64,000 nucleotides of DNA from Agelaius tricolor (GCA_023055355.1 JALJCS010000009.1:46406501-46470500), one strand, 5' to 3'. Counted from the first letter of the stretch, positions 13,367 through 25,995 are shown. Notes: generated from the sequence alone by a model not told the origin. A program made the numbers and translations.

Positions 13367-13928
13367 TGCAGGGAATGCCCCGACGAAGGCAGGAATGATG
13401 AATCTGACTCAATGTTCTTGAAGGCTAATTATATTATAAAACTATATTATATTAAAAATACTGTACTATACTAAAGAATCCAGAAAGGATACTTACTAAA
13501 TGCTAAAAAGATAATGATGAAAACTCATTATTCTTTCCAGAGTCTCCACACATGTTGGCCCCAATTGGCCAATGAGTCAAAACAACTCACACAGAATCCA
13601 AAGAAACAATCACCTGTGGATAAACAATCTCCAAATGCATTCCACATGAGCAAAACAGGGGAGAAACAAATGAAATAAGGGTTGTTTTCCTTTTCTCTGA
13701 AGCTTCTCAGCTTCCCAGGAGAAAAATCCTGGTAGAAAGGATTTTTCCAGAAAATGTGAATGCCACACTCCAATAAACACTTTGTCTTTCCTGACCGATG
13801 AGTAAAGTGTAAACTTATGAGTTTTGTAAGAATGTATAAAAAGCATGCATGTTAAAATAAAAACAGGGTTTGAAGCCTTCTGAAAATGGAGTGTGTTGCT
13901 TTGTATTGTCTGTGTCTCAACTACGACA
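13367..13928 (+). mobile_element. LTR-like block of an endogenous retrovirus
   Basis: The block starts near TGCAGGGAATGCCCCGACGA. It then has an AT-rich section with ATATTATATTA words, a CCAATTGGCCAATGAG CCAAT-box-like section, an AATAAA at 13773 and a TATAAAAAGCATGCATG stretch. It ends near CTCAACTACGACA. This overall string matches my memory of an LTR repeat common in songbird genomes. The TG and CA ends are plausible but approximate. I see no clear target-site duplication, no primer-binding site downstream and no internal gag, pol or env frame, so it is most likely a solo LTR. The long minus-strand frame across it is not a gene. The TATA-like and polyadenylation signals fit LTR promoter and terminator functions, but activity is unknown. 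Confidence 0.6.
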
Positions 13929-14102
13929 GCCTTCCATGCAATTTTTGTGAATTTTTGTTTCTGCTCCCAGACATGAAGAGAGTCATGAGCCTGAGAATGG
14001 AGTGTGAGGTGATGTTTGTGGTGTGAGACCACCCAGCCTGGAGGCAGCCGTGCACATTCCACAGGGGCAGAGCAGGGAAGGCAGGACACTGCATTTCAAA
14101 AC

Positions 14103-14209
14103 ACTTATTTGAGCACTTAAAATCATGTGGATTACTTGCTTAGCTCTCCTGGACATAAACCAGGAGAGCCAAGCAAGTAATTCACACCATTTTAAGTGCT
14201 CAAATAATT
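14103..14209. repeat. long near-perfect inverted repeat (50-bp arms, 7-nt loop)
   Basis: The left arm 14103-14152 and right arm 14160-14209 are reverse complements at 45 of 50 positions by hand alignment. They are separated by ACATAAA. The inner part, CTCTCCTGG paired with CCAGGAGAG, and the outer part, TTATTTGAGCACTTAAAAT paired with its complement, are nearly exact. The differences are scattered single bases. A transcript of either strand would fold into one long rod-like hairpin. It could be a tiny palindromic transposon relative (MITE-like), a recent inverted duplication, or a microRNA-type precursor. The sequence alone does not decide. Confidence 0.93.
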
Positions 14210-17200
14210 ACATCCTTTTTTTATACATGACTTTCCTTGCTGTGATCTTGACAATCTTCTCCTCACTTCATAACTAAAGAGTTTCAGCCATTCCCACGTT
14301 ATTCCCTTCAGCTACTCCAAGGATTTTTTCTCCCACAAGAACAATCTCTCTGTATGCAGGCAGACCTTCCAGTATCTCTAAATTGAAATTGGAGGTACAA
14401 ATGTAGTTTTTATAAAAACAATGATTCCTTAATTTCCCAGCTTTGGCCTGGGTCACAGCTCACCTGGTAGCTCCTTTCAGAAGACCTTTGCTAAGCAGCT
14501 CAGCATTTACCACTTGAAACATCAAGTCTGTGTCTAGAGAAGGCTTTTTTAGAACTGGTGAATTATATCAGTAATATACAAAGTGACTATTGTGGCTAAA
14601 TTAATCATTTGATGAAAAAAGGAATTTAAATTAAAAATACACATTCCTGGTAGATATACTTAGATTATGAGGTTAGAATCTCATTTCTCTTCTATACAAA
14701 TCCAAAATGCTATAAAGTTTTCTTGAGGTACAATTTTTAAAAGTAACTTCTATCAAATTGAAAGTATTGTTTTTTATCTCTTCTGCCTATTTATTCTGTG
14801 GAATTCTTTCCTGTAAAAATCAGAGAGAATCCTTCATTTCAAAAATTACAAAACTGACAACAGCTTTGATCAAACAACTGAGAAATATTTTGAATATGAT
14901 TAAATAGAATGAGTAGAGTTTATCTATTTGATAGTGTTCCAAACCTGCCTTAAATTTCTCTACATCAGTAAGTTCAAAATGGCTGAAGATTCTTCAGCTT
15001 GAGAAATCTTCTCATGTAAATGGTAACTGATGCTTTTACAGTTATTTGAACTCTCAACCCAAGCTATTTATTTTCCCCTTTTTTGTAATTTAAAACCACT
15101 TTTATGTACCACATATGTAAATCTGCATGAATCAATCTACGGCATTATTTTGAATAATGTGGCTTTTTTTTTTTAAATAGTATGGATGGCTTTTCTGGTT
15201 TTACATGAAGTTACAGCATTTTTGGTAAACAAGGTGCAAGCAGTACTTCAAAAACTGATTAAACATCAACTCTTTATCATGGATATCCTCAGGAAAAGAG
15301 TGTACACACACCATATACACACAGAATGTGGAGCAGAAATTTGGTATAAGACAGGAAACAAAGACAGCTTTTCACCTTACATCTAAACTCAGTTTTCTTT
15401 TTAATTTTTATCCTTGTTACTTACATATTTTGTATTTAAATACTTGTGCTGGTAAAGAAAGCATTGGCCTGAGACTTGTGAAATAATATTTAAATGAGTT
15501 TCCCCAGAATCCTCCAGTCACAAATTTAATGGAGGGTGATTTTACTGCCTGTGTCTGCTATGTCTGTCTTCAGTGTTGTCCTCTTGAAAATAGTTTCATT
15601 TTGTCCTCACACTTCCTGCTGTTTTATGTGGTTAAATAGGTCTCCTTTTAGAAGTGCAGCTAATGCTGCAGGGAAAGTAAAATGGACCAGTCCTATTCAG
15701 TGTTCATACAGAAAAGGTTTTTTACTTCCTGCTCCTGGAGTCAGGGAGAGATAAAAAGATTTATTCCCTCAGTATTCAAATGGTAAAAGAACTTGTCTTA
15801 TCTTGTTCTTGCTTAGCACAAAGCTGGGCTTCTAAAATCACTAAAAAACAGGAAAGAAAAAATGAAACCAGGATTACAGCTGGCTCATGGGACTATGGGA
15901 GTGCTGTGTTGGGGGGAAAAAGTACATTTCCATTCTCCCTTTTGTCCTGGTGAATCAAAGGCCCTCTGATTGCTGGTGTCACGTAATACTGCTCAGAAAG
16001 GAATTAAGTGGCCAGTGAGAATGTGCTTCTATCAAAGAGCTGGCAAATTGCAAGATTTAGAAGCCCAGAGGTCAGTGTAAATCTCCATATCAGAGGCAGC
16101 AGAATGGAAAGGGGGGAAACAGAGGTGGGAGGAATCTATTGCAGTCAGCTTAATCCCTTACATCCAGATTTCTGGGAAAACAGACATTAATGATCCCCTC
16201 TCACTTTTCAATCATGCTGTGATCACCCAATTACTTTTGCTTATAAAGACTTCACTTTTTGTTCCTAATTCAGTATTTTGTTTTTATCTCACAGAGATAC
16301 AGAGTCCAGCCTGAGGAGGAGCTGAACCCAGCACAATAATAGCTACCTCAGCTCCTGCCATCTCTCACTAAAAGATGATTCACAAAACCCTCCTGGAGAG
16401 AGATGTTTGTCATCTCAAGAGCTCACCAGCTATTCGCTCTTCAGCTTCAGATTGCTCCAGATCAAAGCCTTTCTGAGCCAGGTAGGAAAAGGGTGGTTGA
16501 GGGCAGGGCCATGAGAGGCCAGGATTTAGGAGCCTGCTCTTGCTGGGTTGTGCTTTTGGAGCTCTGAAGAGAGGGTCAGGGGAGCTGCAGTGCAGATCAC
16601 CTGTAATAACCAGAGGCATGTACATATCTGACCTCCTTCACCCCTTTTTTCCCCATGCAAGAATGCAGAAAAGAAATCATTTTGTGTTCGCTTGAAATTT
16701 TATCTTTTAAACCAAAGAGTTTTGCACACTGTCGAGAATTCCCCTGTGTTACAAGTGCTCATAATTCTGGTGAAGAACCAGCTAAGTGTAGCTCTGGTCT
16801 TAAAATTTTCTCCAGTGGAACTAACTGCTAATGTCAGAAGGAAAATAAGCACTCCCCTGCTAAATCTCCTCTCAGTTACAGACTGTGTTTAATACTCTGT
16901 AAAGGAGCAGAAAAACAATTCCTCCTACTGCAGAGCATAGAAGAAACCCCTTTCAAGTCAAACTTTTGGATACTAATTTGTGTTTTGGGTAACTAGGGCT
17001 GTTTGCCTCAATGAAATTTCCTTTTCCAAAGAAAGAATAATTTTCTTATTCTCCATTAAACTGAAATCAACAGATCCCTTATGCTGAAATTTGCATGACA
17101 GAGCACTGTCAGTGGCAAAAGAATTGGGCTTTCAATCTGAGCATCTAAAATTAAACACTGTCTGCTCAGATTGCCACGGGGAAGATGATGCAAAATCTTC

Positions 17201-18447
17201 TGCCAAAAAGAAAAAACGAGAAAAGAAAAATTTAAAAAAAATTTAAAAGCAGGTGTTAGCTAAGACTGGATGAAATTGGCAAACCTATGTACAAATACCC
17301 CTCTTAACAGGAGGCACTAATTCTATCCTGGGGTGATTGTTGCCCCAGTTTTCTGTTTGGTCAGTGAGGGCAGAAGGGACACCTCAAACACTTCCAGTTC
17401 CTCTCACACATCCTCAGCTCCTTGCTGTGGGTGTCTATTTTGCACGTGTTGCTAACAAATGCAGGCAGCCAGGCTCGCTCATCCCCCTGCATATGGAGCT
17501 TTGTTAAATGCAGATGGTGCAGTTTAAGTTGTCCATAATTAGGACTCATGTCACTGTAACTTGCATGCCTTTCATAATGGGATATAAAGCCCTCCATCTG
17601 CTCTGAAGCACACTGATGTAAATAGCTCACTGGAGCAGCTTTTTTGTTTGTTCTGCTTATAGTAAAAAATAAGGAATTAACAGGGCTGCTTTGACAGGGT
17701 TTCTTCATCCATTCCCTTTGCACTTGTCCCTTGCCCAGTCCTGGCTCCAGATTCTATTTCCCTTCAGTTGCTCAGGGAGGACAGAACTAATCCCCAGAAG
17801 GGAAAGCTCATTTATAACTGTAATTACAGCCCACTGGGAGCAGCACAGACCCAGTGCAGGCTCTTGGCATCTTTCAGAACTGCAGCAAGCACTAAAGGGA
17901 AGAGTTTCCCTCTGTAAATTAGAGGAGCATCTGATATCCTCTTTGGAGATGACATCATTCCCTCTCTTAGGGTGACTGCTTGACCAGCCTGTGCTCTTGC
18001 ATTGTGCTTATTCTCACGTCATTCCATTAGCTCCAGAGAAGGCAGTTATTACACTAATTTAATTGCACACAGAGTCCTCTTGCAGAACCAGCCACTTGTG
18101 AAATGACTGAAAGAAACAGATTTCTTTTACGCTGTTGAGGAGTTTCACTTGGTTCATCTGTGACTTCCCAAACCTCTGCCAAACTGGCTGGGAAAACTGA
18201 GAGATCAGGCACTTTCCTGTGCTGAGTCCTGTGATCACTGCACTGGGGGTGGTGTGGGGTGAGAGGAGTGGAGGCCATCACCAATCAATAGAATCTGTGT
18301 CTTTACATTTCCAGCATCACCTTTCTAATCTCAAGAGTTTCAACCAGTCAGGAAAACCCTGCACAGCTTAAGCTTTGCCCTTAGATTCACTTTTTTTAAA
18401 ACAAATATGACCTTTTCAATATTAAAAGGCTATAGGAAAAAACAATG
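14210..18447. other. unique non-coding DNA
   Basis: No gene or known repeat is recognised. T and A homopolymer runs of about ten bases occur (for example near 15166-15175). A stretch near 17205-17250 is A-rich. Open frames are short and overlap on opposite strands. A splice-donor-like GTAGGA after CCAG near 16483 has no convincing exon before it. Confidence 0.55.
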
Positions 18448-18530
18448 TTTTTTGGGTTTGGTTTTTTCTTTTTTTTTTTTTTTTTTGTTTTGTTTGGGTT
18501 TTTTTTTGTTTTGTTTTGTTTTGTTTTTTA
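18448..18530 (+). repeat. T-rich tract with (TTTTG)n
   Basis: A long run of T, interrupted by GTTTTGTTTGGG, leads into at least four TTTTG units. On the minus strand this is an A-rich tail of the CAAAA type, as left by retroposed sequences, but no element body is recognised beside it. It generates a meaningless lysine-rich minus-strand frame. Confidence 0.9.
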
Positions 18531-20739
18531 GTAAAAGTATCTTGTGAATCACCCCATACATTTTGCACAACCCTGAAATCAGCTTGTACTTCAGAGGAGC
18601 AATCATCTTGCCAGTGTTCTTCACAAGGCACTATTTTTAAACAGTGCATTTCAAAACCACCCAGTATTTCTGCTGACACAGGGCAAAGCTTTCTGGATGG
18701 TTTCCTCATCTCCCACTATCATTAGCTGAAGGATCAATACTTCCACCTGGTTCACCAGAGACCCTTACCTTGACAGAGCAACCTCATCTGGGACTAAGGC
18801 TGTGGAACAACATCTGGTGGGCCCTGTGGATGTCTCAGCATCATCTATCACAAATCTGAAGAATGTCTTGATTTTGGACATCTATAATTATAGGAACTGT
18901 TCTCCAACCATCATATCCCCACAGAGGTGTTTAGATGTGATAGTGTATCAGTAAATTTTGCTTTTCTGCGTGTTCTTCAGGTAATTTTCCTCACGTTCAC
19001 CATAATTTCTTTCCCCCGCTTGGAAATCTCTGTGTGAGAATATAGTTCTGCATCTGAAAGAGAAATGGAGTGCACAGAGCCCTGTGCAGGTGAGCAGTGA
19101 GTTAAAGGGGGTAAGCACATCCCCGCGGAAACACTCAAGAAAAGTCTCCAAAACCTGGTTATTGTTATATCAACTCCACACTGTAAGAATAGGCAAATTC
19201 ACAGTAGATGTCCTTAAAGAAGACACAAGTTACTGTAAAATCTGCTATTTTTTCATGGATGCAGATAAAACCAGAAAATAGACTATTGCAAAATGTTTTC
19301 AAAACTGACGATTTGAAAATTTCATGAAATGACAAACCTAATGCCCCTTGTTTTGTTAGACATGTCAAAAGATGACAAAAATCTTGTTCACAAGTGATGA
19401 TTTGGCCTTAAAGGTAAAATTCTTTCCTTATATGAAAACATTCTGCAATTTTTCCTCACAATTTCCTCCTTTCCCATTGATCCAAAGCAAGAACATTATG
19501 TAAATTAATATTCAGGAACTTAACATCTGCTTTGTACAGGGTTTTAATGCTTCTCTTTGCAGATAAACATTGCTTTGTCTGTTAAAAAAAAAAAATCATG
19601 TTTCCTAAGCTAATTGAACTTCAGGAGAATATAATTATTCATCTGTCAAAGTAACTTAAAATTTAAATTATCACCTTTTAAAATGTCCAAAATTATTTGA
19701 AGTCAATACTAGAAAGCGCATGCTTGTGTAACGTTAGGTCATCTTAAGCACTGCTCCATTTCCATTTTAAGGCTCCTTTCATTAGTTTTGATTGGTGCAG
19801 TGTTTCCATGTGCTTCTGGACTGTAGCTGTTTTAAAAATTGAATTTCATTCATCACATACAGCAATTTATAATTTTTAATGTCCAGTCATGTTAACAAGG
19901 GTTTGGATTGTTCTGGCACCCAGATAATTTTGTGTTGATCTGCTTGTGGGAGACTGAGTAGGAAGTAAGAAAACCATTAAAGCAACTAAGGATTTAAAAA
20001 TAAAAACCCAAACTGTCCAAACCTAAAAAAAGAACTCAGAAATAAAAAAGAGAATATGCTCATGTATTTAGAAAATCTGTCAGATTCCTCTCTCTGTTTG
20101 CAGCAAGTCCCCTCTAAAGCAGAGCTCCTGCAGAATGGAAAGAATGGGTTCCATCCATTAGAAAGATGCTTAGATACTTTTTCATGCTGAAAACAAATTA
20201 ACAAATAGCAGCTGAGAGCAAATGGCAGTCCTGATACCATTTCTTTTCTAGGATTTCCTTTTCAGACAAATCTAGTGGAGATAAGCCAAGTCCTATCCTT
20301 TACTGGCAGCATTGGGATCAGGGCAGAAGCTCTCCCAGGCACAAATTATAGCCCAGTTGTAAAAGTTTAAAATCAGCAACAGGAAACTGGAAGAATCAAA
20401 AATCTCTTCTAGAGTAACAGGGATTCAGGTGTGGGGTTTGCACCCTAATGCAGCATCAGAGAAAACTGAAATTCTGAACCTCATCTGGAGTGACCCTTCT
20501 GGGGGGATGATTTTCAGCTTGTGTATCATCACAGGTTCCATCAGAAAAAAATCTGCCCTTGCTTGCCAGAAATTGGAACCTTTGCCCTCCCTTTTACATC
20601 CAAGCACAGGCTGCAAGTGGCAGCCTCCTAATTCTTTTATTTCTAATTTTTCTTCAACACGACTGTGCCTTTGTGAGTATAGCAACAGGAGATGACAAAT
20701 AAGCCAGAAGACATCACAGATTCAAAAAAAAAACCAACC
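18531..20739. other. unique non-coding DNA
   Basis: No known repeat is seen. A short, well-bordered open block lies at 19360-19413 (see separate entry). The AT-rich stretch about 19590-19900 has low repetitiveness and several TAATT-type words, giving it the look of a conserved non-coding element, but conservation cannot be tested here. Confidence 0.5.
19360..19413 (+). other. candidate 54-bp internal exon
   Basis: The acceptor-like CCCCTTGTTTTGTTAG ends at 19359 and AAG is followed by GTAAAAT from 19414. Only one of three phases is open, reading TCQKMTKILFTSDDLALK with whole codons at both ends. No family is recognised and no partner exon of matching phase is demonstrated. The donor is not a full consensus. 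This is a weak candidate and may be chance. Confidence 0.13.
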
Positions 20740-20990
20740 CCAAGAAAAACAAGCCAAGGTTTCACCTTGGGGTTCAGCCTTCCTGGGGAGGGGCACTGGG
20801 GCAGCCCCAGCCCTGGGCACCTCCCCGGGGCCAGGTGGGGCCAGGCTGGGCTCTGTGGGGCTGTGGCTCTGCTGTGGCATCTGGGACAGGGCTGACAGTC
20901 CCAGGGGGGTTCTGGACTCTGGGCAGGCTGGAGGAGCCCTGGGGAAGGGGGTCAAGACCCCTTAGTGGCCTCAGGGCCCTGGTGGGTTTG
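20740..20990 (+). other. G-rich island in AT-rich surroundings
   Basis: About 250 bases rich in G runs on the plus strand with words such as GGGGCCAGG and CCCTGGGGAAGGGGG. The composition differs sharply from both flanks. It is not a classic CpG island because CpG is rare. A transposable-element origin is possible, since avian LTRs are often GC-rich, but I cannot match it to a family. It contains the G-quadruplex motif listed separately. Confidence 0.7.
20827..20860 (+). other. canonical G-quadruplex motif
   Basis: Four G runs of 4, 4, 3 and 4 bases (20827-20830, 20837-20840, 20848-20850, 20857-20860) are separated by loops of 6, 7 and 6 bases. This satisfies the usual G3+N1-7 rule. Two of the loops are near copies (CCAGGT and CCAGGCT), so the motif grew from a small tandem repeat. 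Additional G runs flank it on both sides. Confidence 0.85.
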
Positions 20991-23900
20991 TTGGAATAAT
21001 GATTTAAGACAGGCAATAACTCAGCTGGCAGGAGGCAATTTTAAACCATGGGTTGTTCTGACAAGATGCTGCAAAGTCATATAATATTTTTAGAGAGAGG
21101 AAAAAAAACCCCTCATACTGCACAGAAGCACTCAACAACTCTGCTACAGGCCAACTAGTCTCCTTTTGGCTTGTACTAAGGCAGGGGCAGGAGATAAAAA
21201 TATATAAAACCCATTATCACCTCCTCTCAGACCTTGCTGCTGCAAACTCCTGCCCTGTCACACCTTTATAGGCCCCCAAGCTTTAAAAGGGCACAGTGTG
21301 GGGTCTGTTGTAGTGTCTGTGTCATTTGAGAGCTGCTTTGGAATATATGTTCTCTGTATTATCAGATAAGAGCAAATATATCACCATGATGTTTGCATTT
21401 GTGGGATTTTTTTCAGTGTATCAAATTGCTTTTAGATAAGGTTAAAAATCATGGCCTGCCTTTATATTTTAAAAGTATTACATGCCTTTGAAAAAATATA
21501 GGGTGGATGTAGAATACTTATGCTGAGCCTCAGGGAAATGTTGTACAACTTCGTTGAGTAATGCTGCTCTGGGCACTGATTTCTGAAGGGTCTGTGGCTC
21601 TAAGAGACCTGAATAATGGCACTGAGCACTCACCAGCTTCCCTGGGCTTCTCAAGTGACAAGAAAGCTCCAAAAGAGCTCTGGTTTTTAGGTTTGACCAA
21701 TAACAAGACAAGCCCCAGGGAAGATGGCTCTTTAGAAATCATGAAATTAATCTGGGTGTGAAAACACCTCCCTGTTGTGCCTCTGTTTTTTTTTCAATTT
21801 ACCTTTTTATATGGAGTAGTTTTACCACTGCTTTGCCAATCTTCTAGCCCCACCTAGGGAGGCACTTGTTTCTAAATATGAATTATCTCTATGAGGTGGA
21901 TTACCTGAATTTTCTACATAGCGAAAGGGGCTGTGGTCTAATAATGTGTGCTAAAAGTGCATCCTGACATTTTCTTCTTTCTTACTGCACCTCTGCTCTT
22001 CAAGTCCTGCACCTCTCCTCTTCAACACCATTTAGAGACACAGCTCAGCCACTATCATGTGAAATAAAATACACTTCCATTGCCTGAAAACTGGGTTTCA
22101 ATAGGGAAAAATCTCTATTTTGAATTGAATCCCTTCTTTTCTATACAATTTTGAGACAGAACCTTCTCTCAGCCTAAATGAAAATATTTAACTTGAATAG
22201 AGCAGATTAAATGATGAAGGTGTGATTTAATCTCATTCTAGATAGGGTAAATAACAAACTGCTATCCGAGACAGATACTAAATTAATACTCTTGTTAGTG
22301 CTTTCAGTAAAACTTTTTTTTCTAAAAATATGAATTTCAAAAGCTAAAATCTTGTTTTACTTTTGTAACATTAAAATGTATAGTCAGAAAAGAAACCATG
22401 GCTGAGTAGTGCTCCTGGCTGTAAGTCTCAGATGTGGATTCTGGTACTAAAAATTGCAGTTTCACAGCACTTCTCATTCATTCCAATAGATCCTCAAAGC
22501 AGTATGAAGTCTAGATTGGCATGTTCACTGTAAAAAGCCTCCAGCAGAAACTACTTCTTTCTGAAAGGTTTTGCCTTTGCTACTGGTCATCTGACACCTT
22601 TAATCCCATTTTCTTTTGCTTTATGGCCTTTCTTGACCTGCATTGTTACCTTACAAGAAAGCTGCCTGTTCTGTCAGCTTTTCTACATCTCTCCTGGCCT
22701 TGGGCCTGCCATGCCTGGTTTAGCTGGAAGTTGGGTATATGAAGTCTGATTCAAAACTTGTTTATCCCTTTCGGAATAAAGTGATTTTTTTAAGTAGCTG
22801 GGAAGCACAATTGGTTCTGACAACATTATTTTGGCAGGACTGGGACAGAAAACCAAGCAGCACAGTAGACATTCCTCAGACACTTCTTAAAAACCAAGAG
22901 TCCAAGTCAATCATACATTCAAATGAAAGATTCAGCCTAAAAAAAATGTATAACTTTCTGCAGAGCAAAAGGCTGAATGCATGCTTGGCACATTCATTAA
23001 CCCACTGGTTTTTGGAATGTTGAAGCAGAAAGGCTTGACTTCCTTTATGACTCAGCTTTTCAAGTTTCTAGAGTTGGTAAAAAGAGGAAGAGCTGGAAAC
23101 TTCTCAAACATCAAAATTTTAACCTATGAAAGGAATTGAAACTTCAAAGTGTCAACTTGCTCTGTTGTTTCATACTCCACTGCTCTTGATTCCACCTGGG
23201 TTTTCATTCTGTTTGGCATATACAAGGGATGTTTTGCTAAAAGTACTGGGCTAATGAACTGCTCAGGAGGAAATATTCTAACAGAGTAGGCACCAGTCAT
23301 TATGACAGAAGGAAAATTTAAGTCCTAATGCTCTGGAGAGGGCCTGCAGAGAGGTGGAAAAGAAAAGCAAGCAGCAGTGCTGGGCTGTGAGCAGTTACTG
23401 TGCACATGGGAGATCATCACACATCCACCAGCTTCTGGAAAATATTCCCCTGGATGGACACAAGCCTGGCTGCAAAGAAGGATGTGCACCTGCAGGAACA
23501 GGATATTGTGGTTAAACGTAGGGCAGGAAAAATGTCTGAGGCATGGAAATCTTAAACTAATCACATGTGATACAAGGAGAGGGAAGGGAGATGGGTGACA
23601 GAGGGAAGTTGTTTCTAGCCCTGGATCATTTACTTGGGCTTAGCTGACACATCAAACCTGTTTGCAGGGCTTTCACAGGAGCTGTAAGCTAAGGCAGCAC
23701 TGCAGCCTCACCACTCTCTGCTGTCAGGCTGACTCAGGCAACTTTGCAACCACACAGCCAAACCAACCATGGAACTGGAGGTTCAGGGCAAATTCTGCCT
23801 TACCTGAGAAGGTGGATGAAGAGAGATGGCAAAAGGCAAAATATGACTCTCTCTGCTGACAATTTAACCACAATTTCAGTTTAGACCAGCTTAGAGTGTG

Positions 23901-25973
23901 CAAAGAGTTGATCCTGGAACACCAAAGACGAGAATGATGCCCAGTAATCCTAATTGCTCATAATAAAGAAAGATGATTTTTAATGTCCCCTGAGAAGAAA
24001 AGGAGTTTGGGAGAATGTGCTGTTCAGTTGGTCTAGACCCACCAGTGCAGGGATGAAAGGGCAAAGATGAGGACTACTTTTGTCCTGCTTACTTTTACTG
24101 AAGTACTAGTTGGTCTGCTGGTCTTTTAATAATCAAGGACAAAACTCTGTCCCAAGCTTTACTCCAGGCACAAAATGGATCTCTAATGACCTTTCCCTAT
24201 ATCTCTGTCTCCAGAGGACATCTGCCTGGACAAGAGAAGCTTTTCTGCTCTTGCACTTAGAAAGGCAGACCAGCCTTTCCTAATGTGAGACAAGCACCTG
24301 CAAGTGGAGCAGAGAGAGCCAGCAGAGCTCCAGCTTTGTGTCCTGGATGAGTAATTCAAGCTGAAGGGCCTTTGCATGGAAATTCAAGTGCTGCCTGCGC
24401 TGTATCACCATTTCACCCTGGCTGCTGCAGGAGAACATGTGTCAATACTTGAGGAAACAGCAAAGCCCTGCAGGAAAAGAGGAGCTCCCACAGTAGAAAG
24501 CACAGTTCCTTCTTGGATAAAGTGTCAAAGGCAGCTCCCCACAGCACAGGGTACTGCAGCAAACTTCCTTGGGTCATTTTCCTGAAAAAGTCTCATTTCC
24601 TTCCCTTTCACAACCACCTCAGGTGACATCCCTTATCTGCAGCACATTCTTCTCTAATGTCAAGCAATATTAAGCCTGACTAGGTTGTGCAGAGGATACT
24701 GGTCCTGGATCTTATTTTAATAGCAATTCCATATTCATTAACATTATCTTATATGTCAGAGATCAAGTTATTCCACAGGGCAAACAAACCTGGCAGGGTT
24801 TAACCAAAATGCATCTAAGGGCTGTGAAGGACAGAGCTTTGGAAATGATTTGCTGGGACAGAGGATCTGCTCTTGAAGAAAGTTCAGCTTTCACAGTTCA
24901 CAAAGCATGAAACTCTCTGGCTGTCCAGCAGAGAGAGCTTCCAACCTCCCAGTGGAAGGTTTCCAAGGAGGGCCTGCCAAGGAGCCCATAGAGGCAGCTG
25001 TCATCAGAGAATAGTCAGTCAACTCTCACCTCTGCCGAGCTTTCAGAGTCTGCAGACCCAGAGCTTGCTGTCCTCCCACTGAGCTTCTTCAACAGCAAGG
25101 AAAGAAATGTCATTAAACACTCAGCTATCAAACATATTCCCCTATTCTCCCCTCATTTCAACCCCACTCCTTTTCCTCCAGTCATTTACCCTGAAAGTAA
25201 AGAAGCTCCTCCTTCACATGATTTTGTTCTGCCACTTCAGATCTAGAAAATCTTTGTGTTTTTTCTAAGGCTGAAATGGAGTCCCCATTCTTGCAGCTGC
25301 CACAGATGTTTTAAGCAGCATTTCATTGTGAGCAAAATCAATAAGGCAGTTTTGCAACCTTTCTAGCAGTGAAACAAACAGAATTAGCTTAAATGACAAG
25401 CTCGTTAACTGCTGTAGCAGCTTCAGTAAATGGGAGCTCTCCCTACTAAAATAAAAACCAGATGAAATTAGACATAACAAAAAATCAAATTGCCCAATTA
25501 AGAACTCTGCATCCACAGCACAAGTGGAAGATCAATACCCCTTCAGAGGTGCAGAGAGAGTCAATTGCCCCCATTTGCACATAAAGAATTCTTTCATCAA
25601 AGCACCATCTCATAGCAAGATTTTCAGCTATGATTAACCTTTCATGGTGCTTTCATGTTAAAAAACAGTCCTCAGTGCTGGGCCTGATTATGGAGAGCAC
25701 TCTGTGGGCCTAAATGGAATAACATTTTTCTTTATGCATTAATATGGCCAACCTTATTCTCACTCTACCAGAAGAAAGCTTCATAAGTAATAATTTAAAC
25801 CCCACAGTAATGGTACTTTTGTGCTAAGTCACCATTTGAAATATAACATGATGCTCTAAAATAACACAATATTAATCATGGTCATTATGAAAACAGCTCT
25901 TCAGTTTTCCTCCCACTTCTCCATGGCTTTCTATTATGTTGAGGACATTTATTATATTAAATATTCATTTGCC
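20991..25973. other. unique non-coding DNA
   Basis: No gene, RNA gene or recognised interspersed repeat is visible. Short open frames overlap on both strands without a coding pattern. A strong polypyrimidine acceptor-like site occurs near 21415 but leads only to 24 open bases before GTTAAA. Confidence 0.55.
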
Positions 25974-25995
25974 TTTTTTTTTTTTTTTTTTTTTT
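25974..25995 (-). repeat. poly(T), 22 bases
   Basis: An uninterrupted run of 22 T. On the minus strand it would be a poly(A) tail. Just beyond it on the minus-strand 5' side (plus positions above 25996) I recognise no retroposed gene or SINE body. Confidence 0.95.

Noticed and set aside
13610..14089. 159-codon minus-strand open frame
   Set aside because: It begins at a non-ATG codon and runs antisense through the LTR-like block. No domain is recognisable, so it is treated as a by-product of the repeat.
18430..18709. Lysine-rich minus-strand frames
   Set aside because: They arise from the T-rich / TTTTG tract.
18981..19093. Open stretch before CAG/GTGAGC near 19087
   Set aside because: The donor is good, but no acceptor with a proper polypyrimidine tract opens the stretch in a consistent phase.
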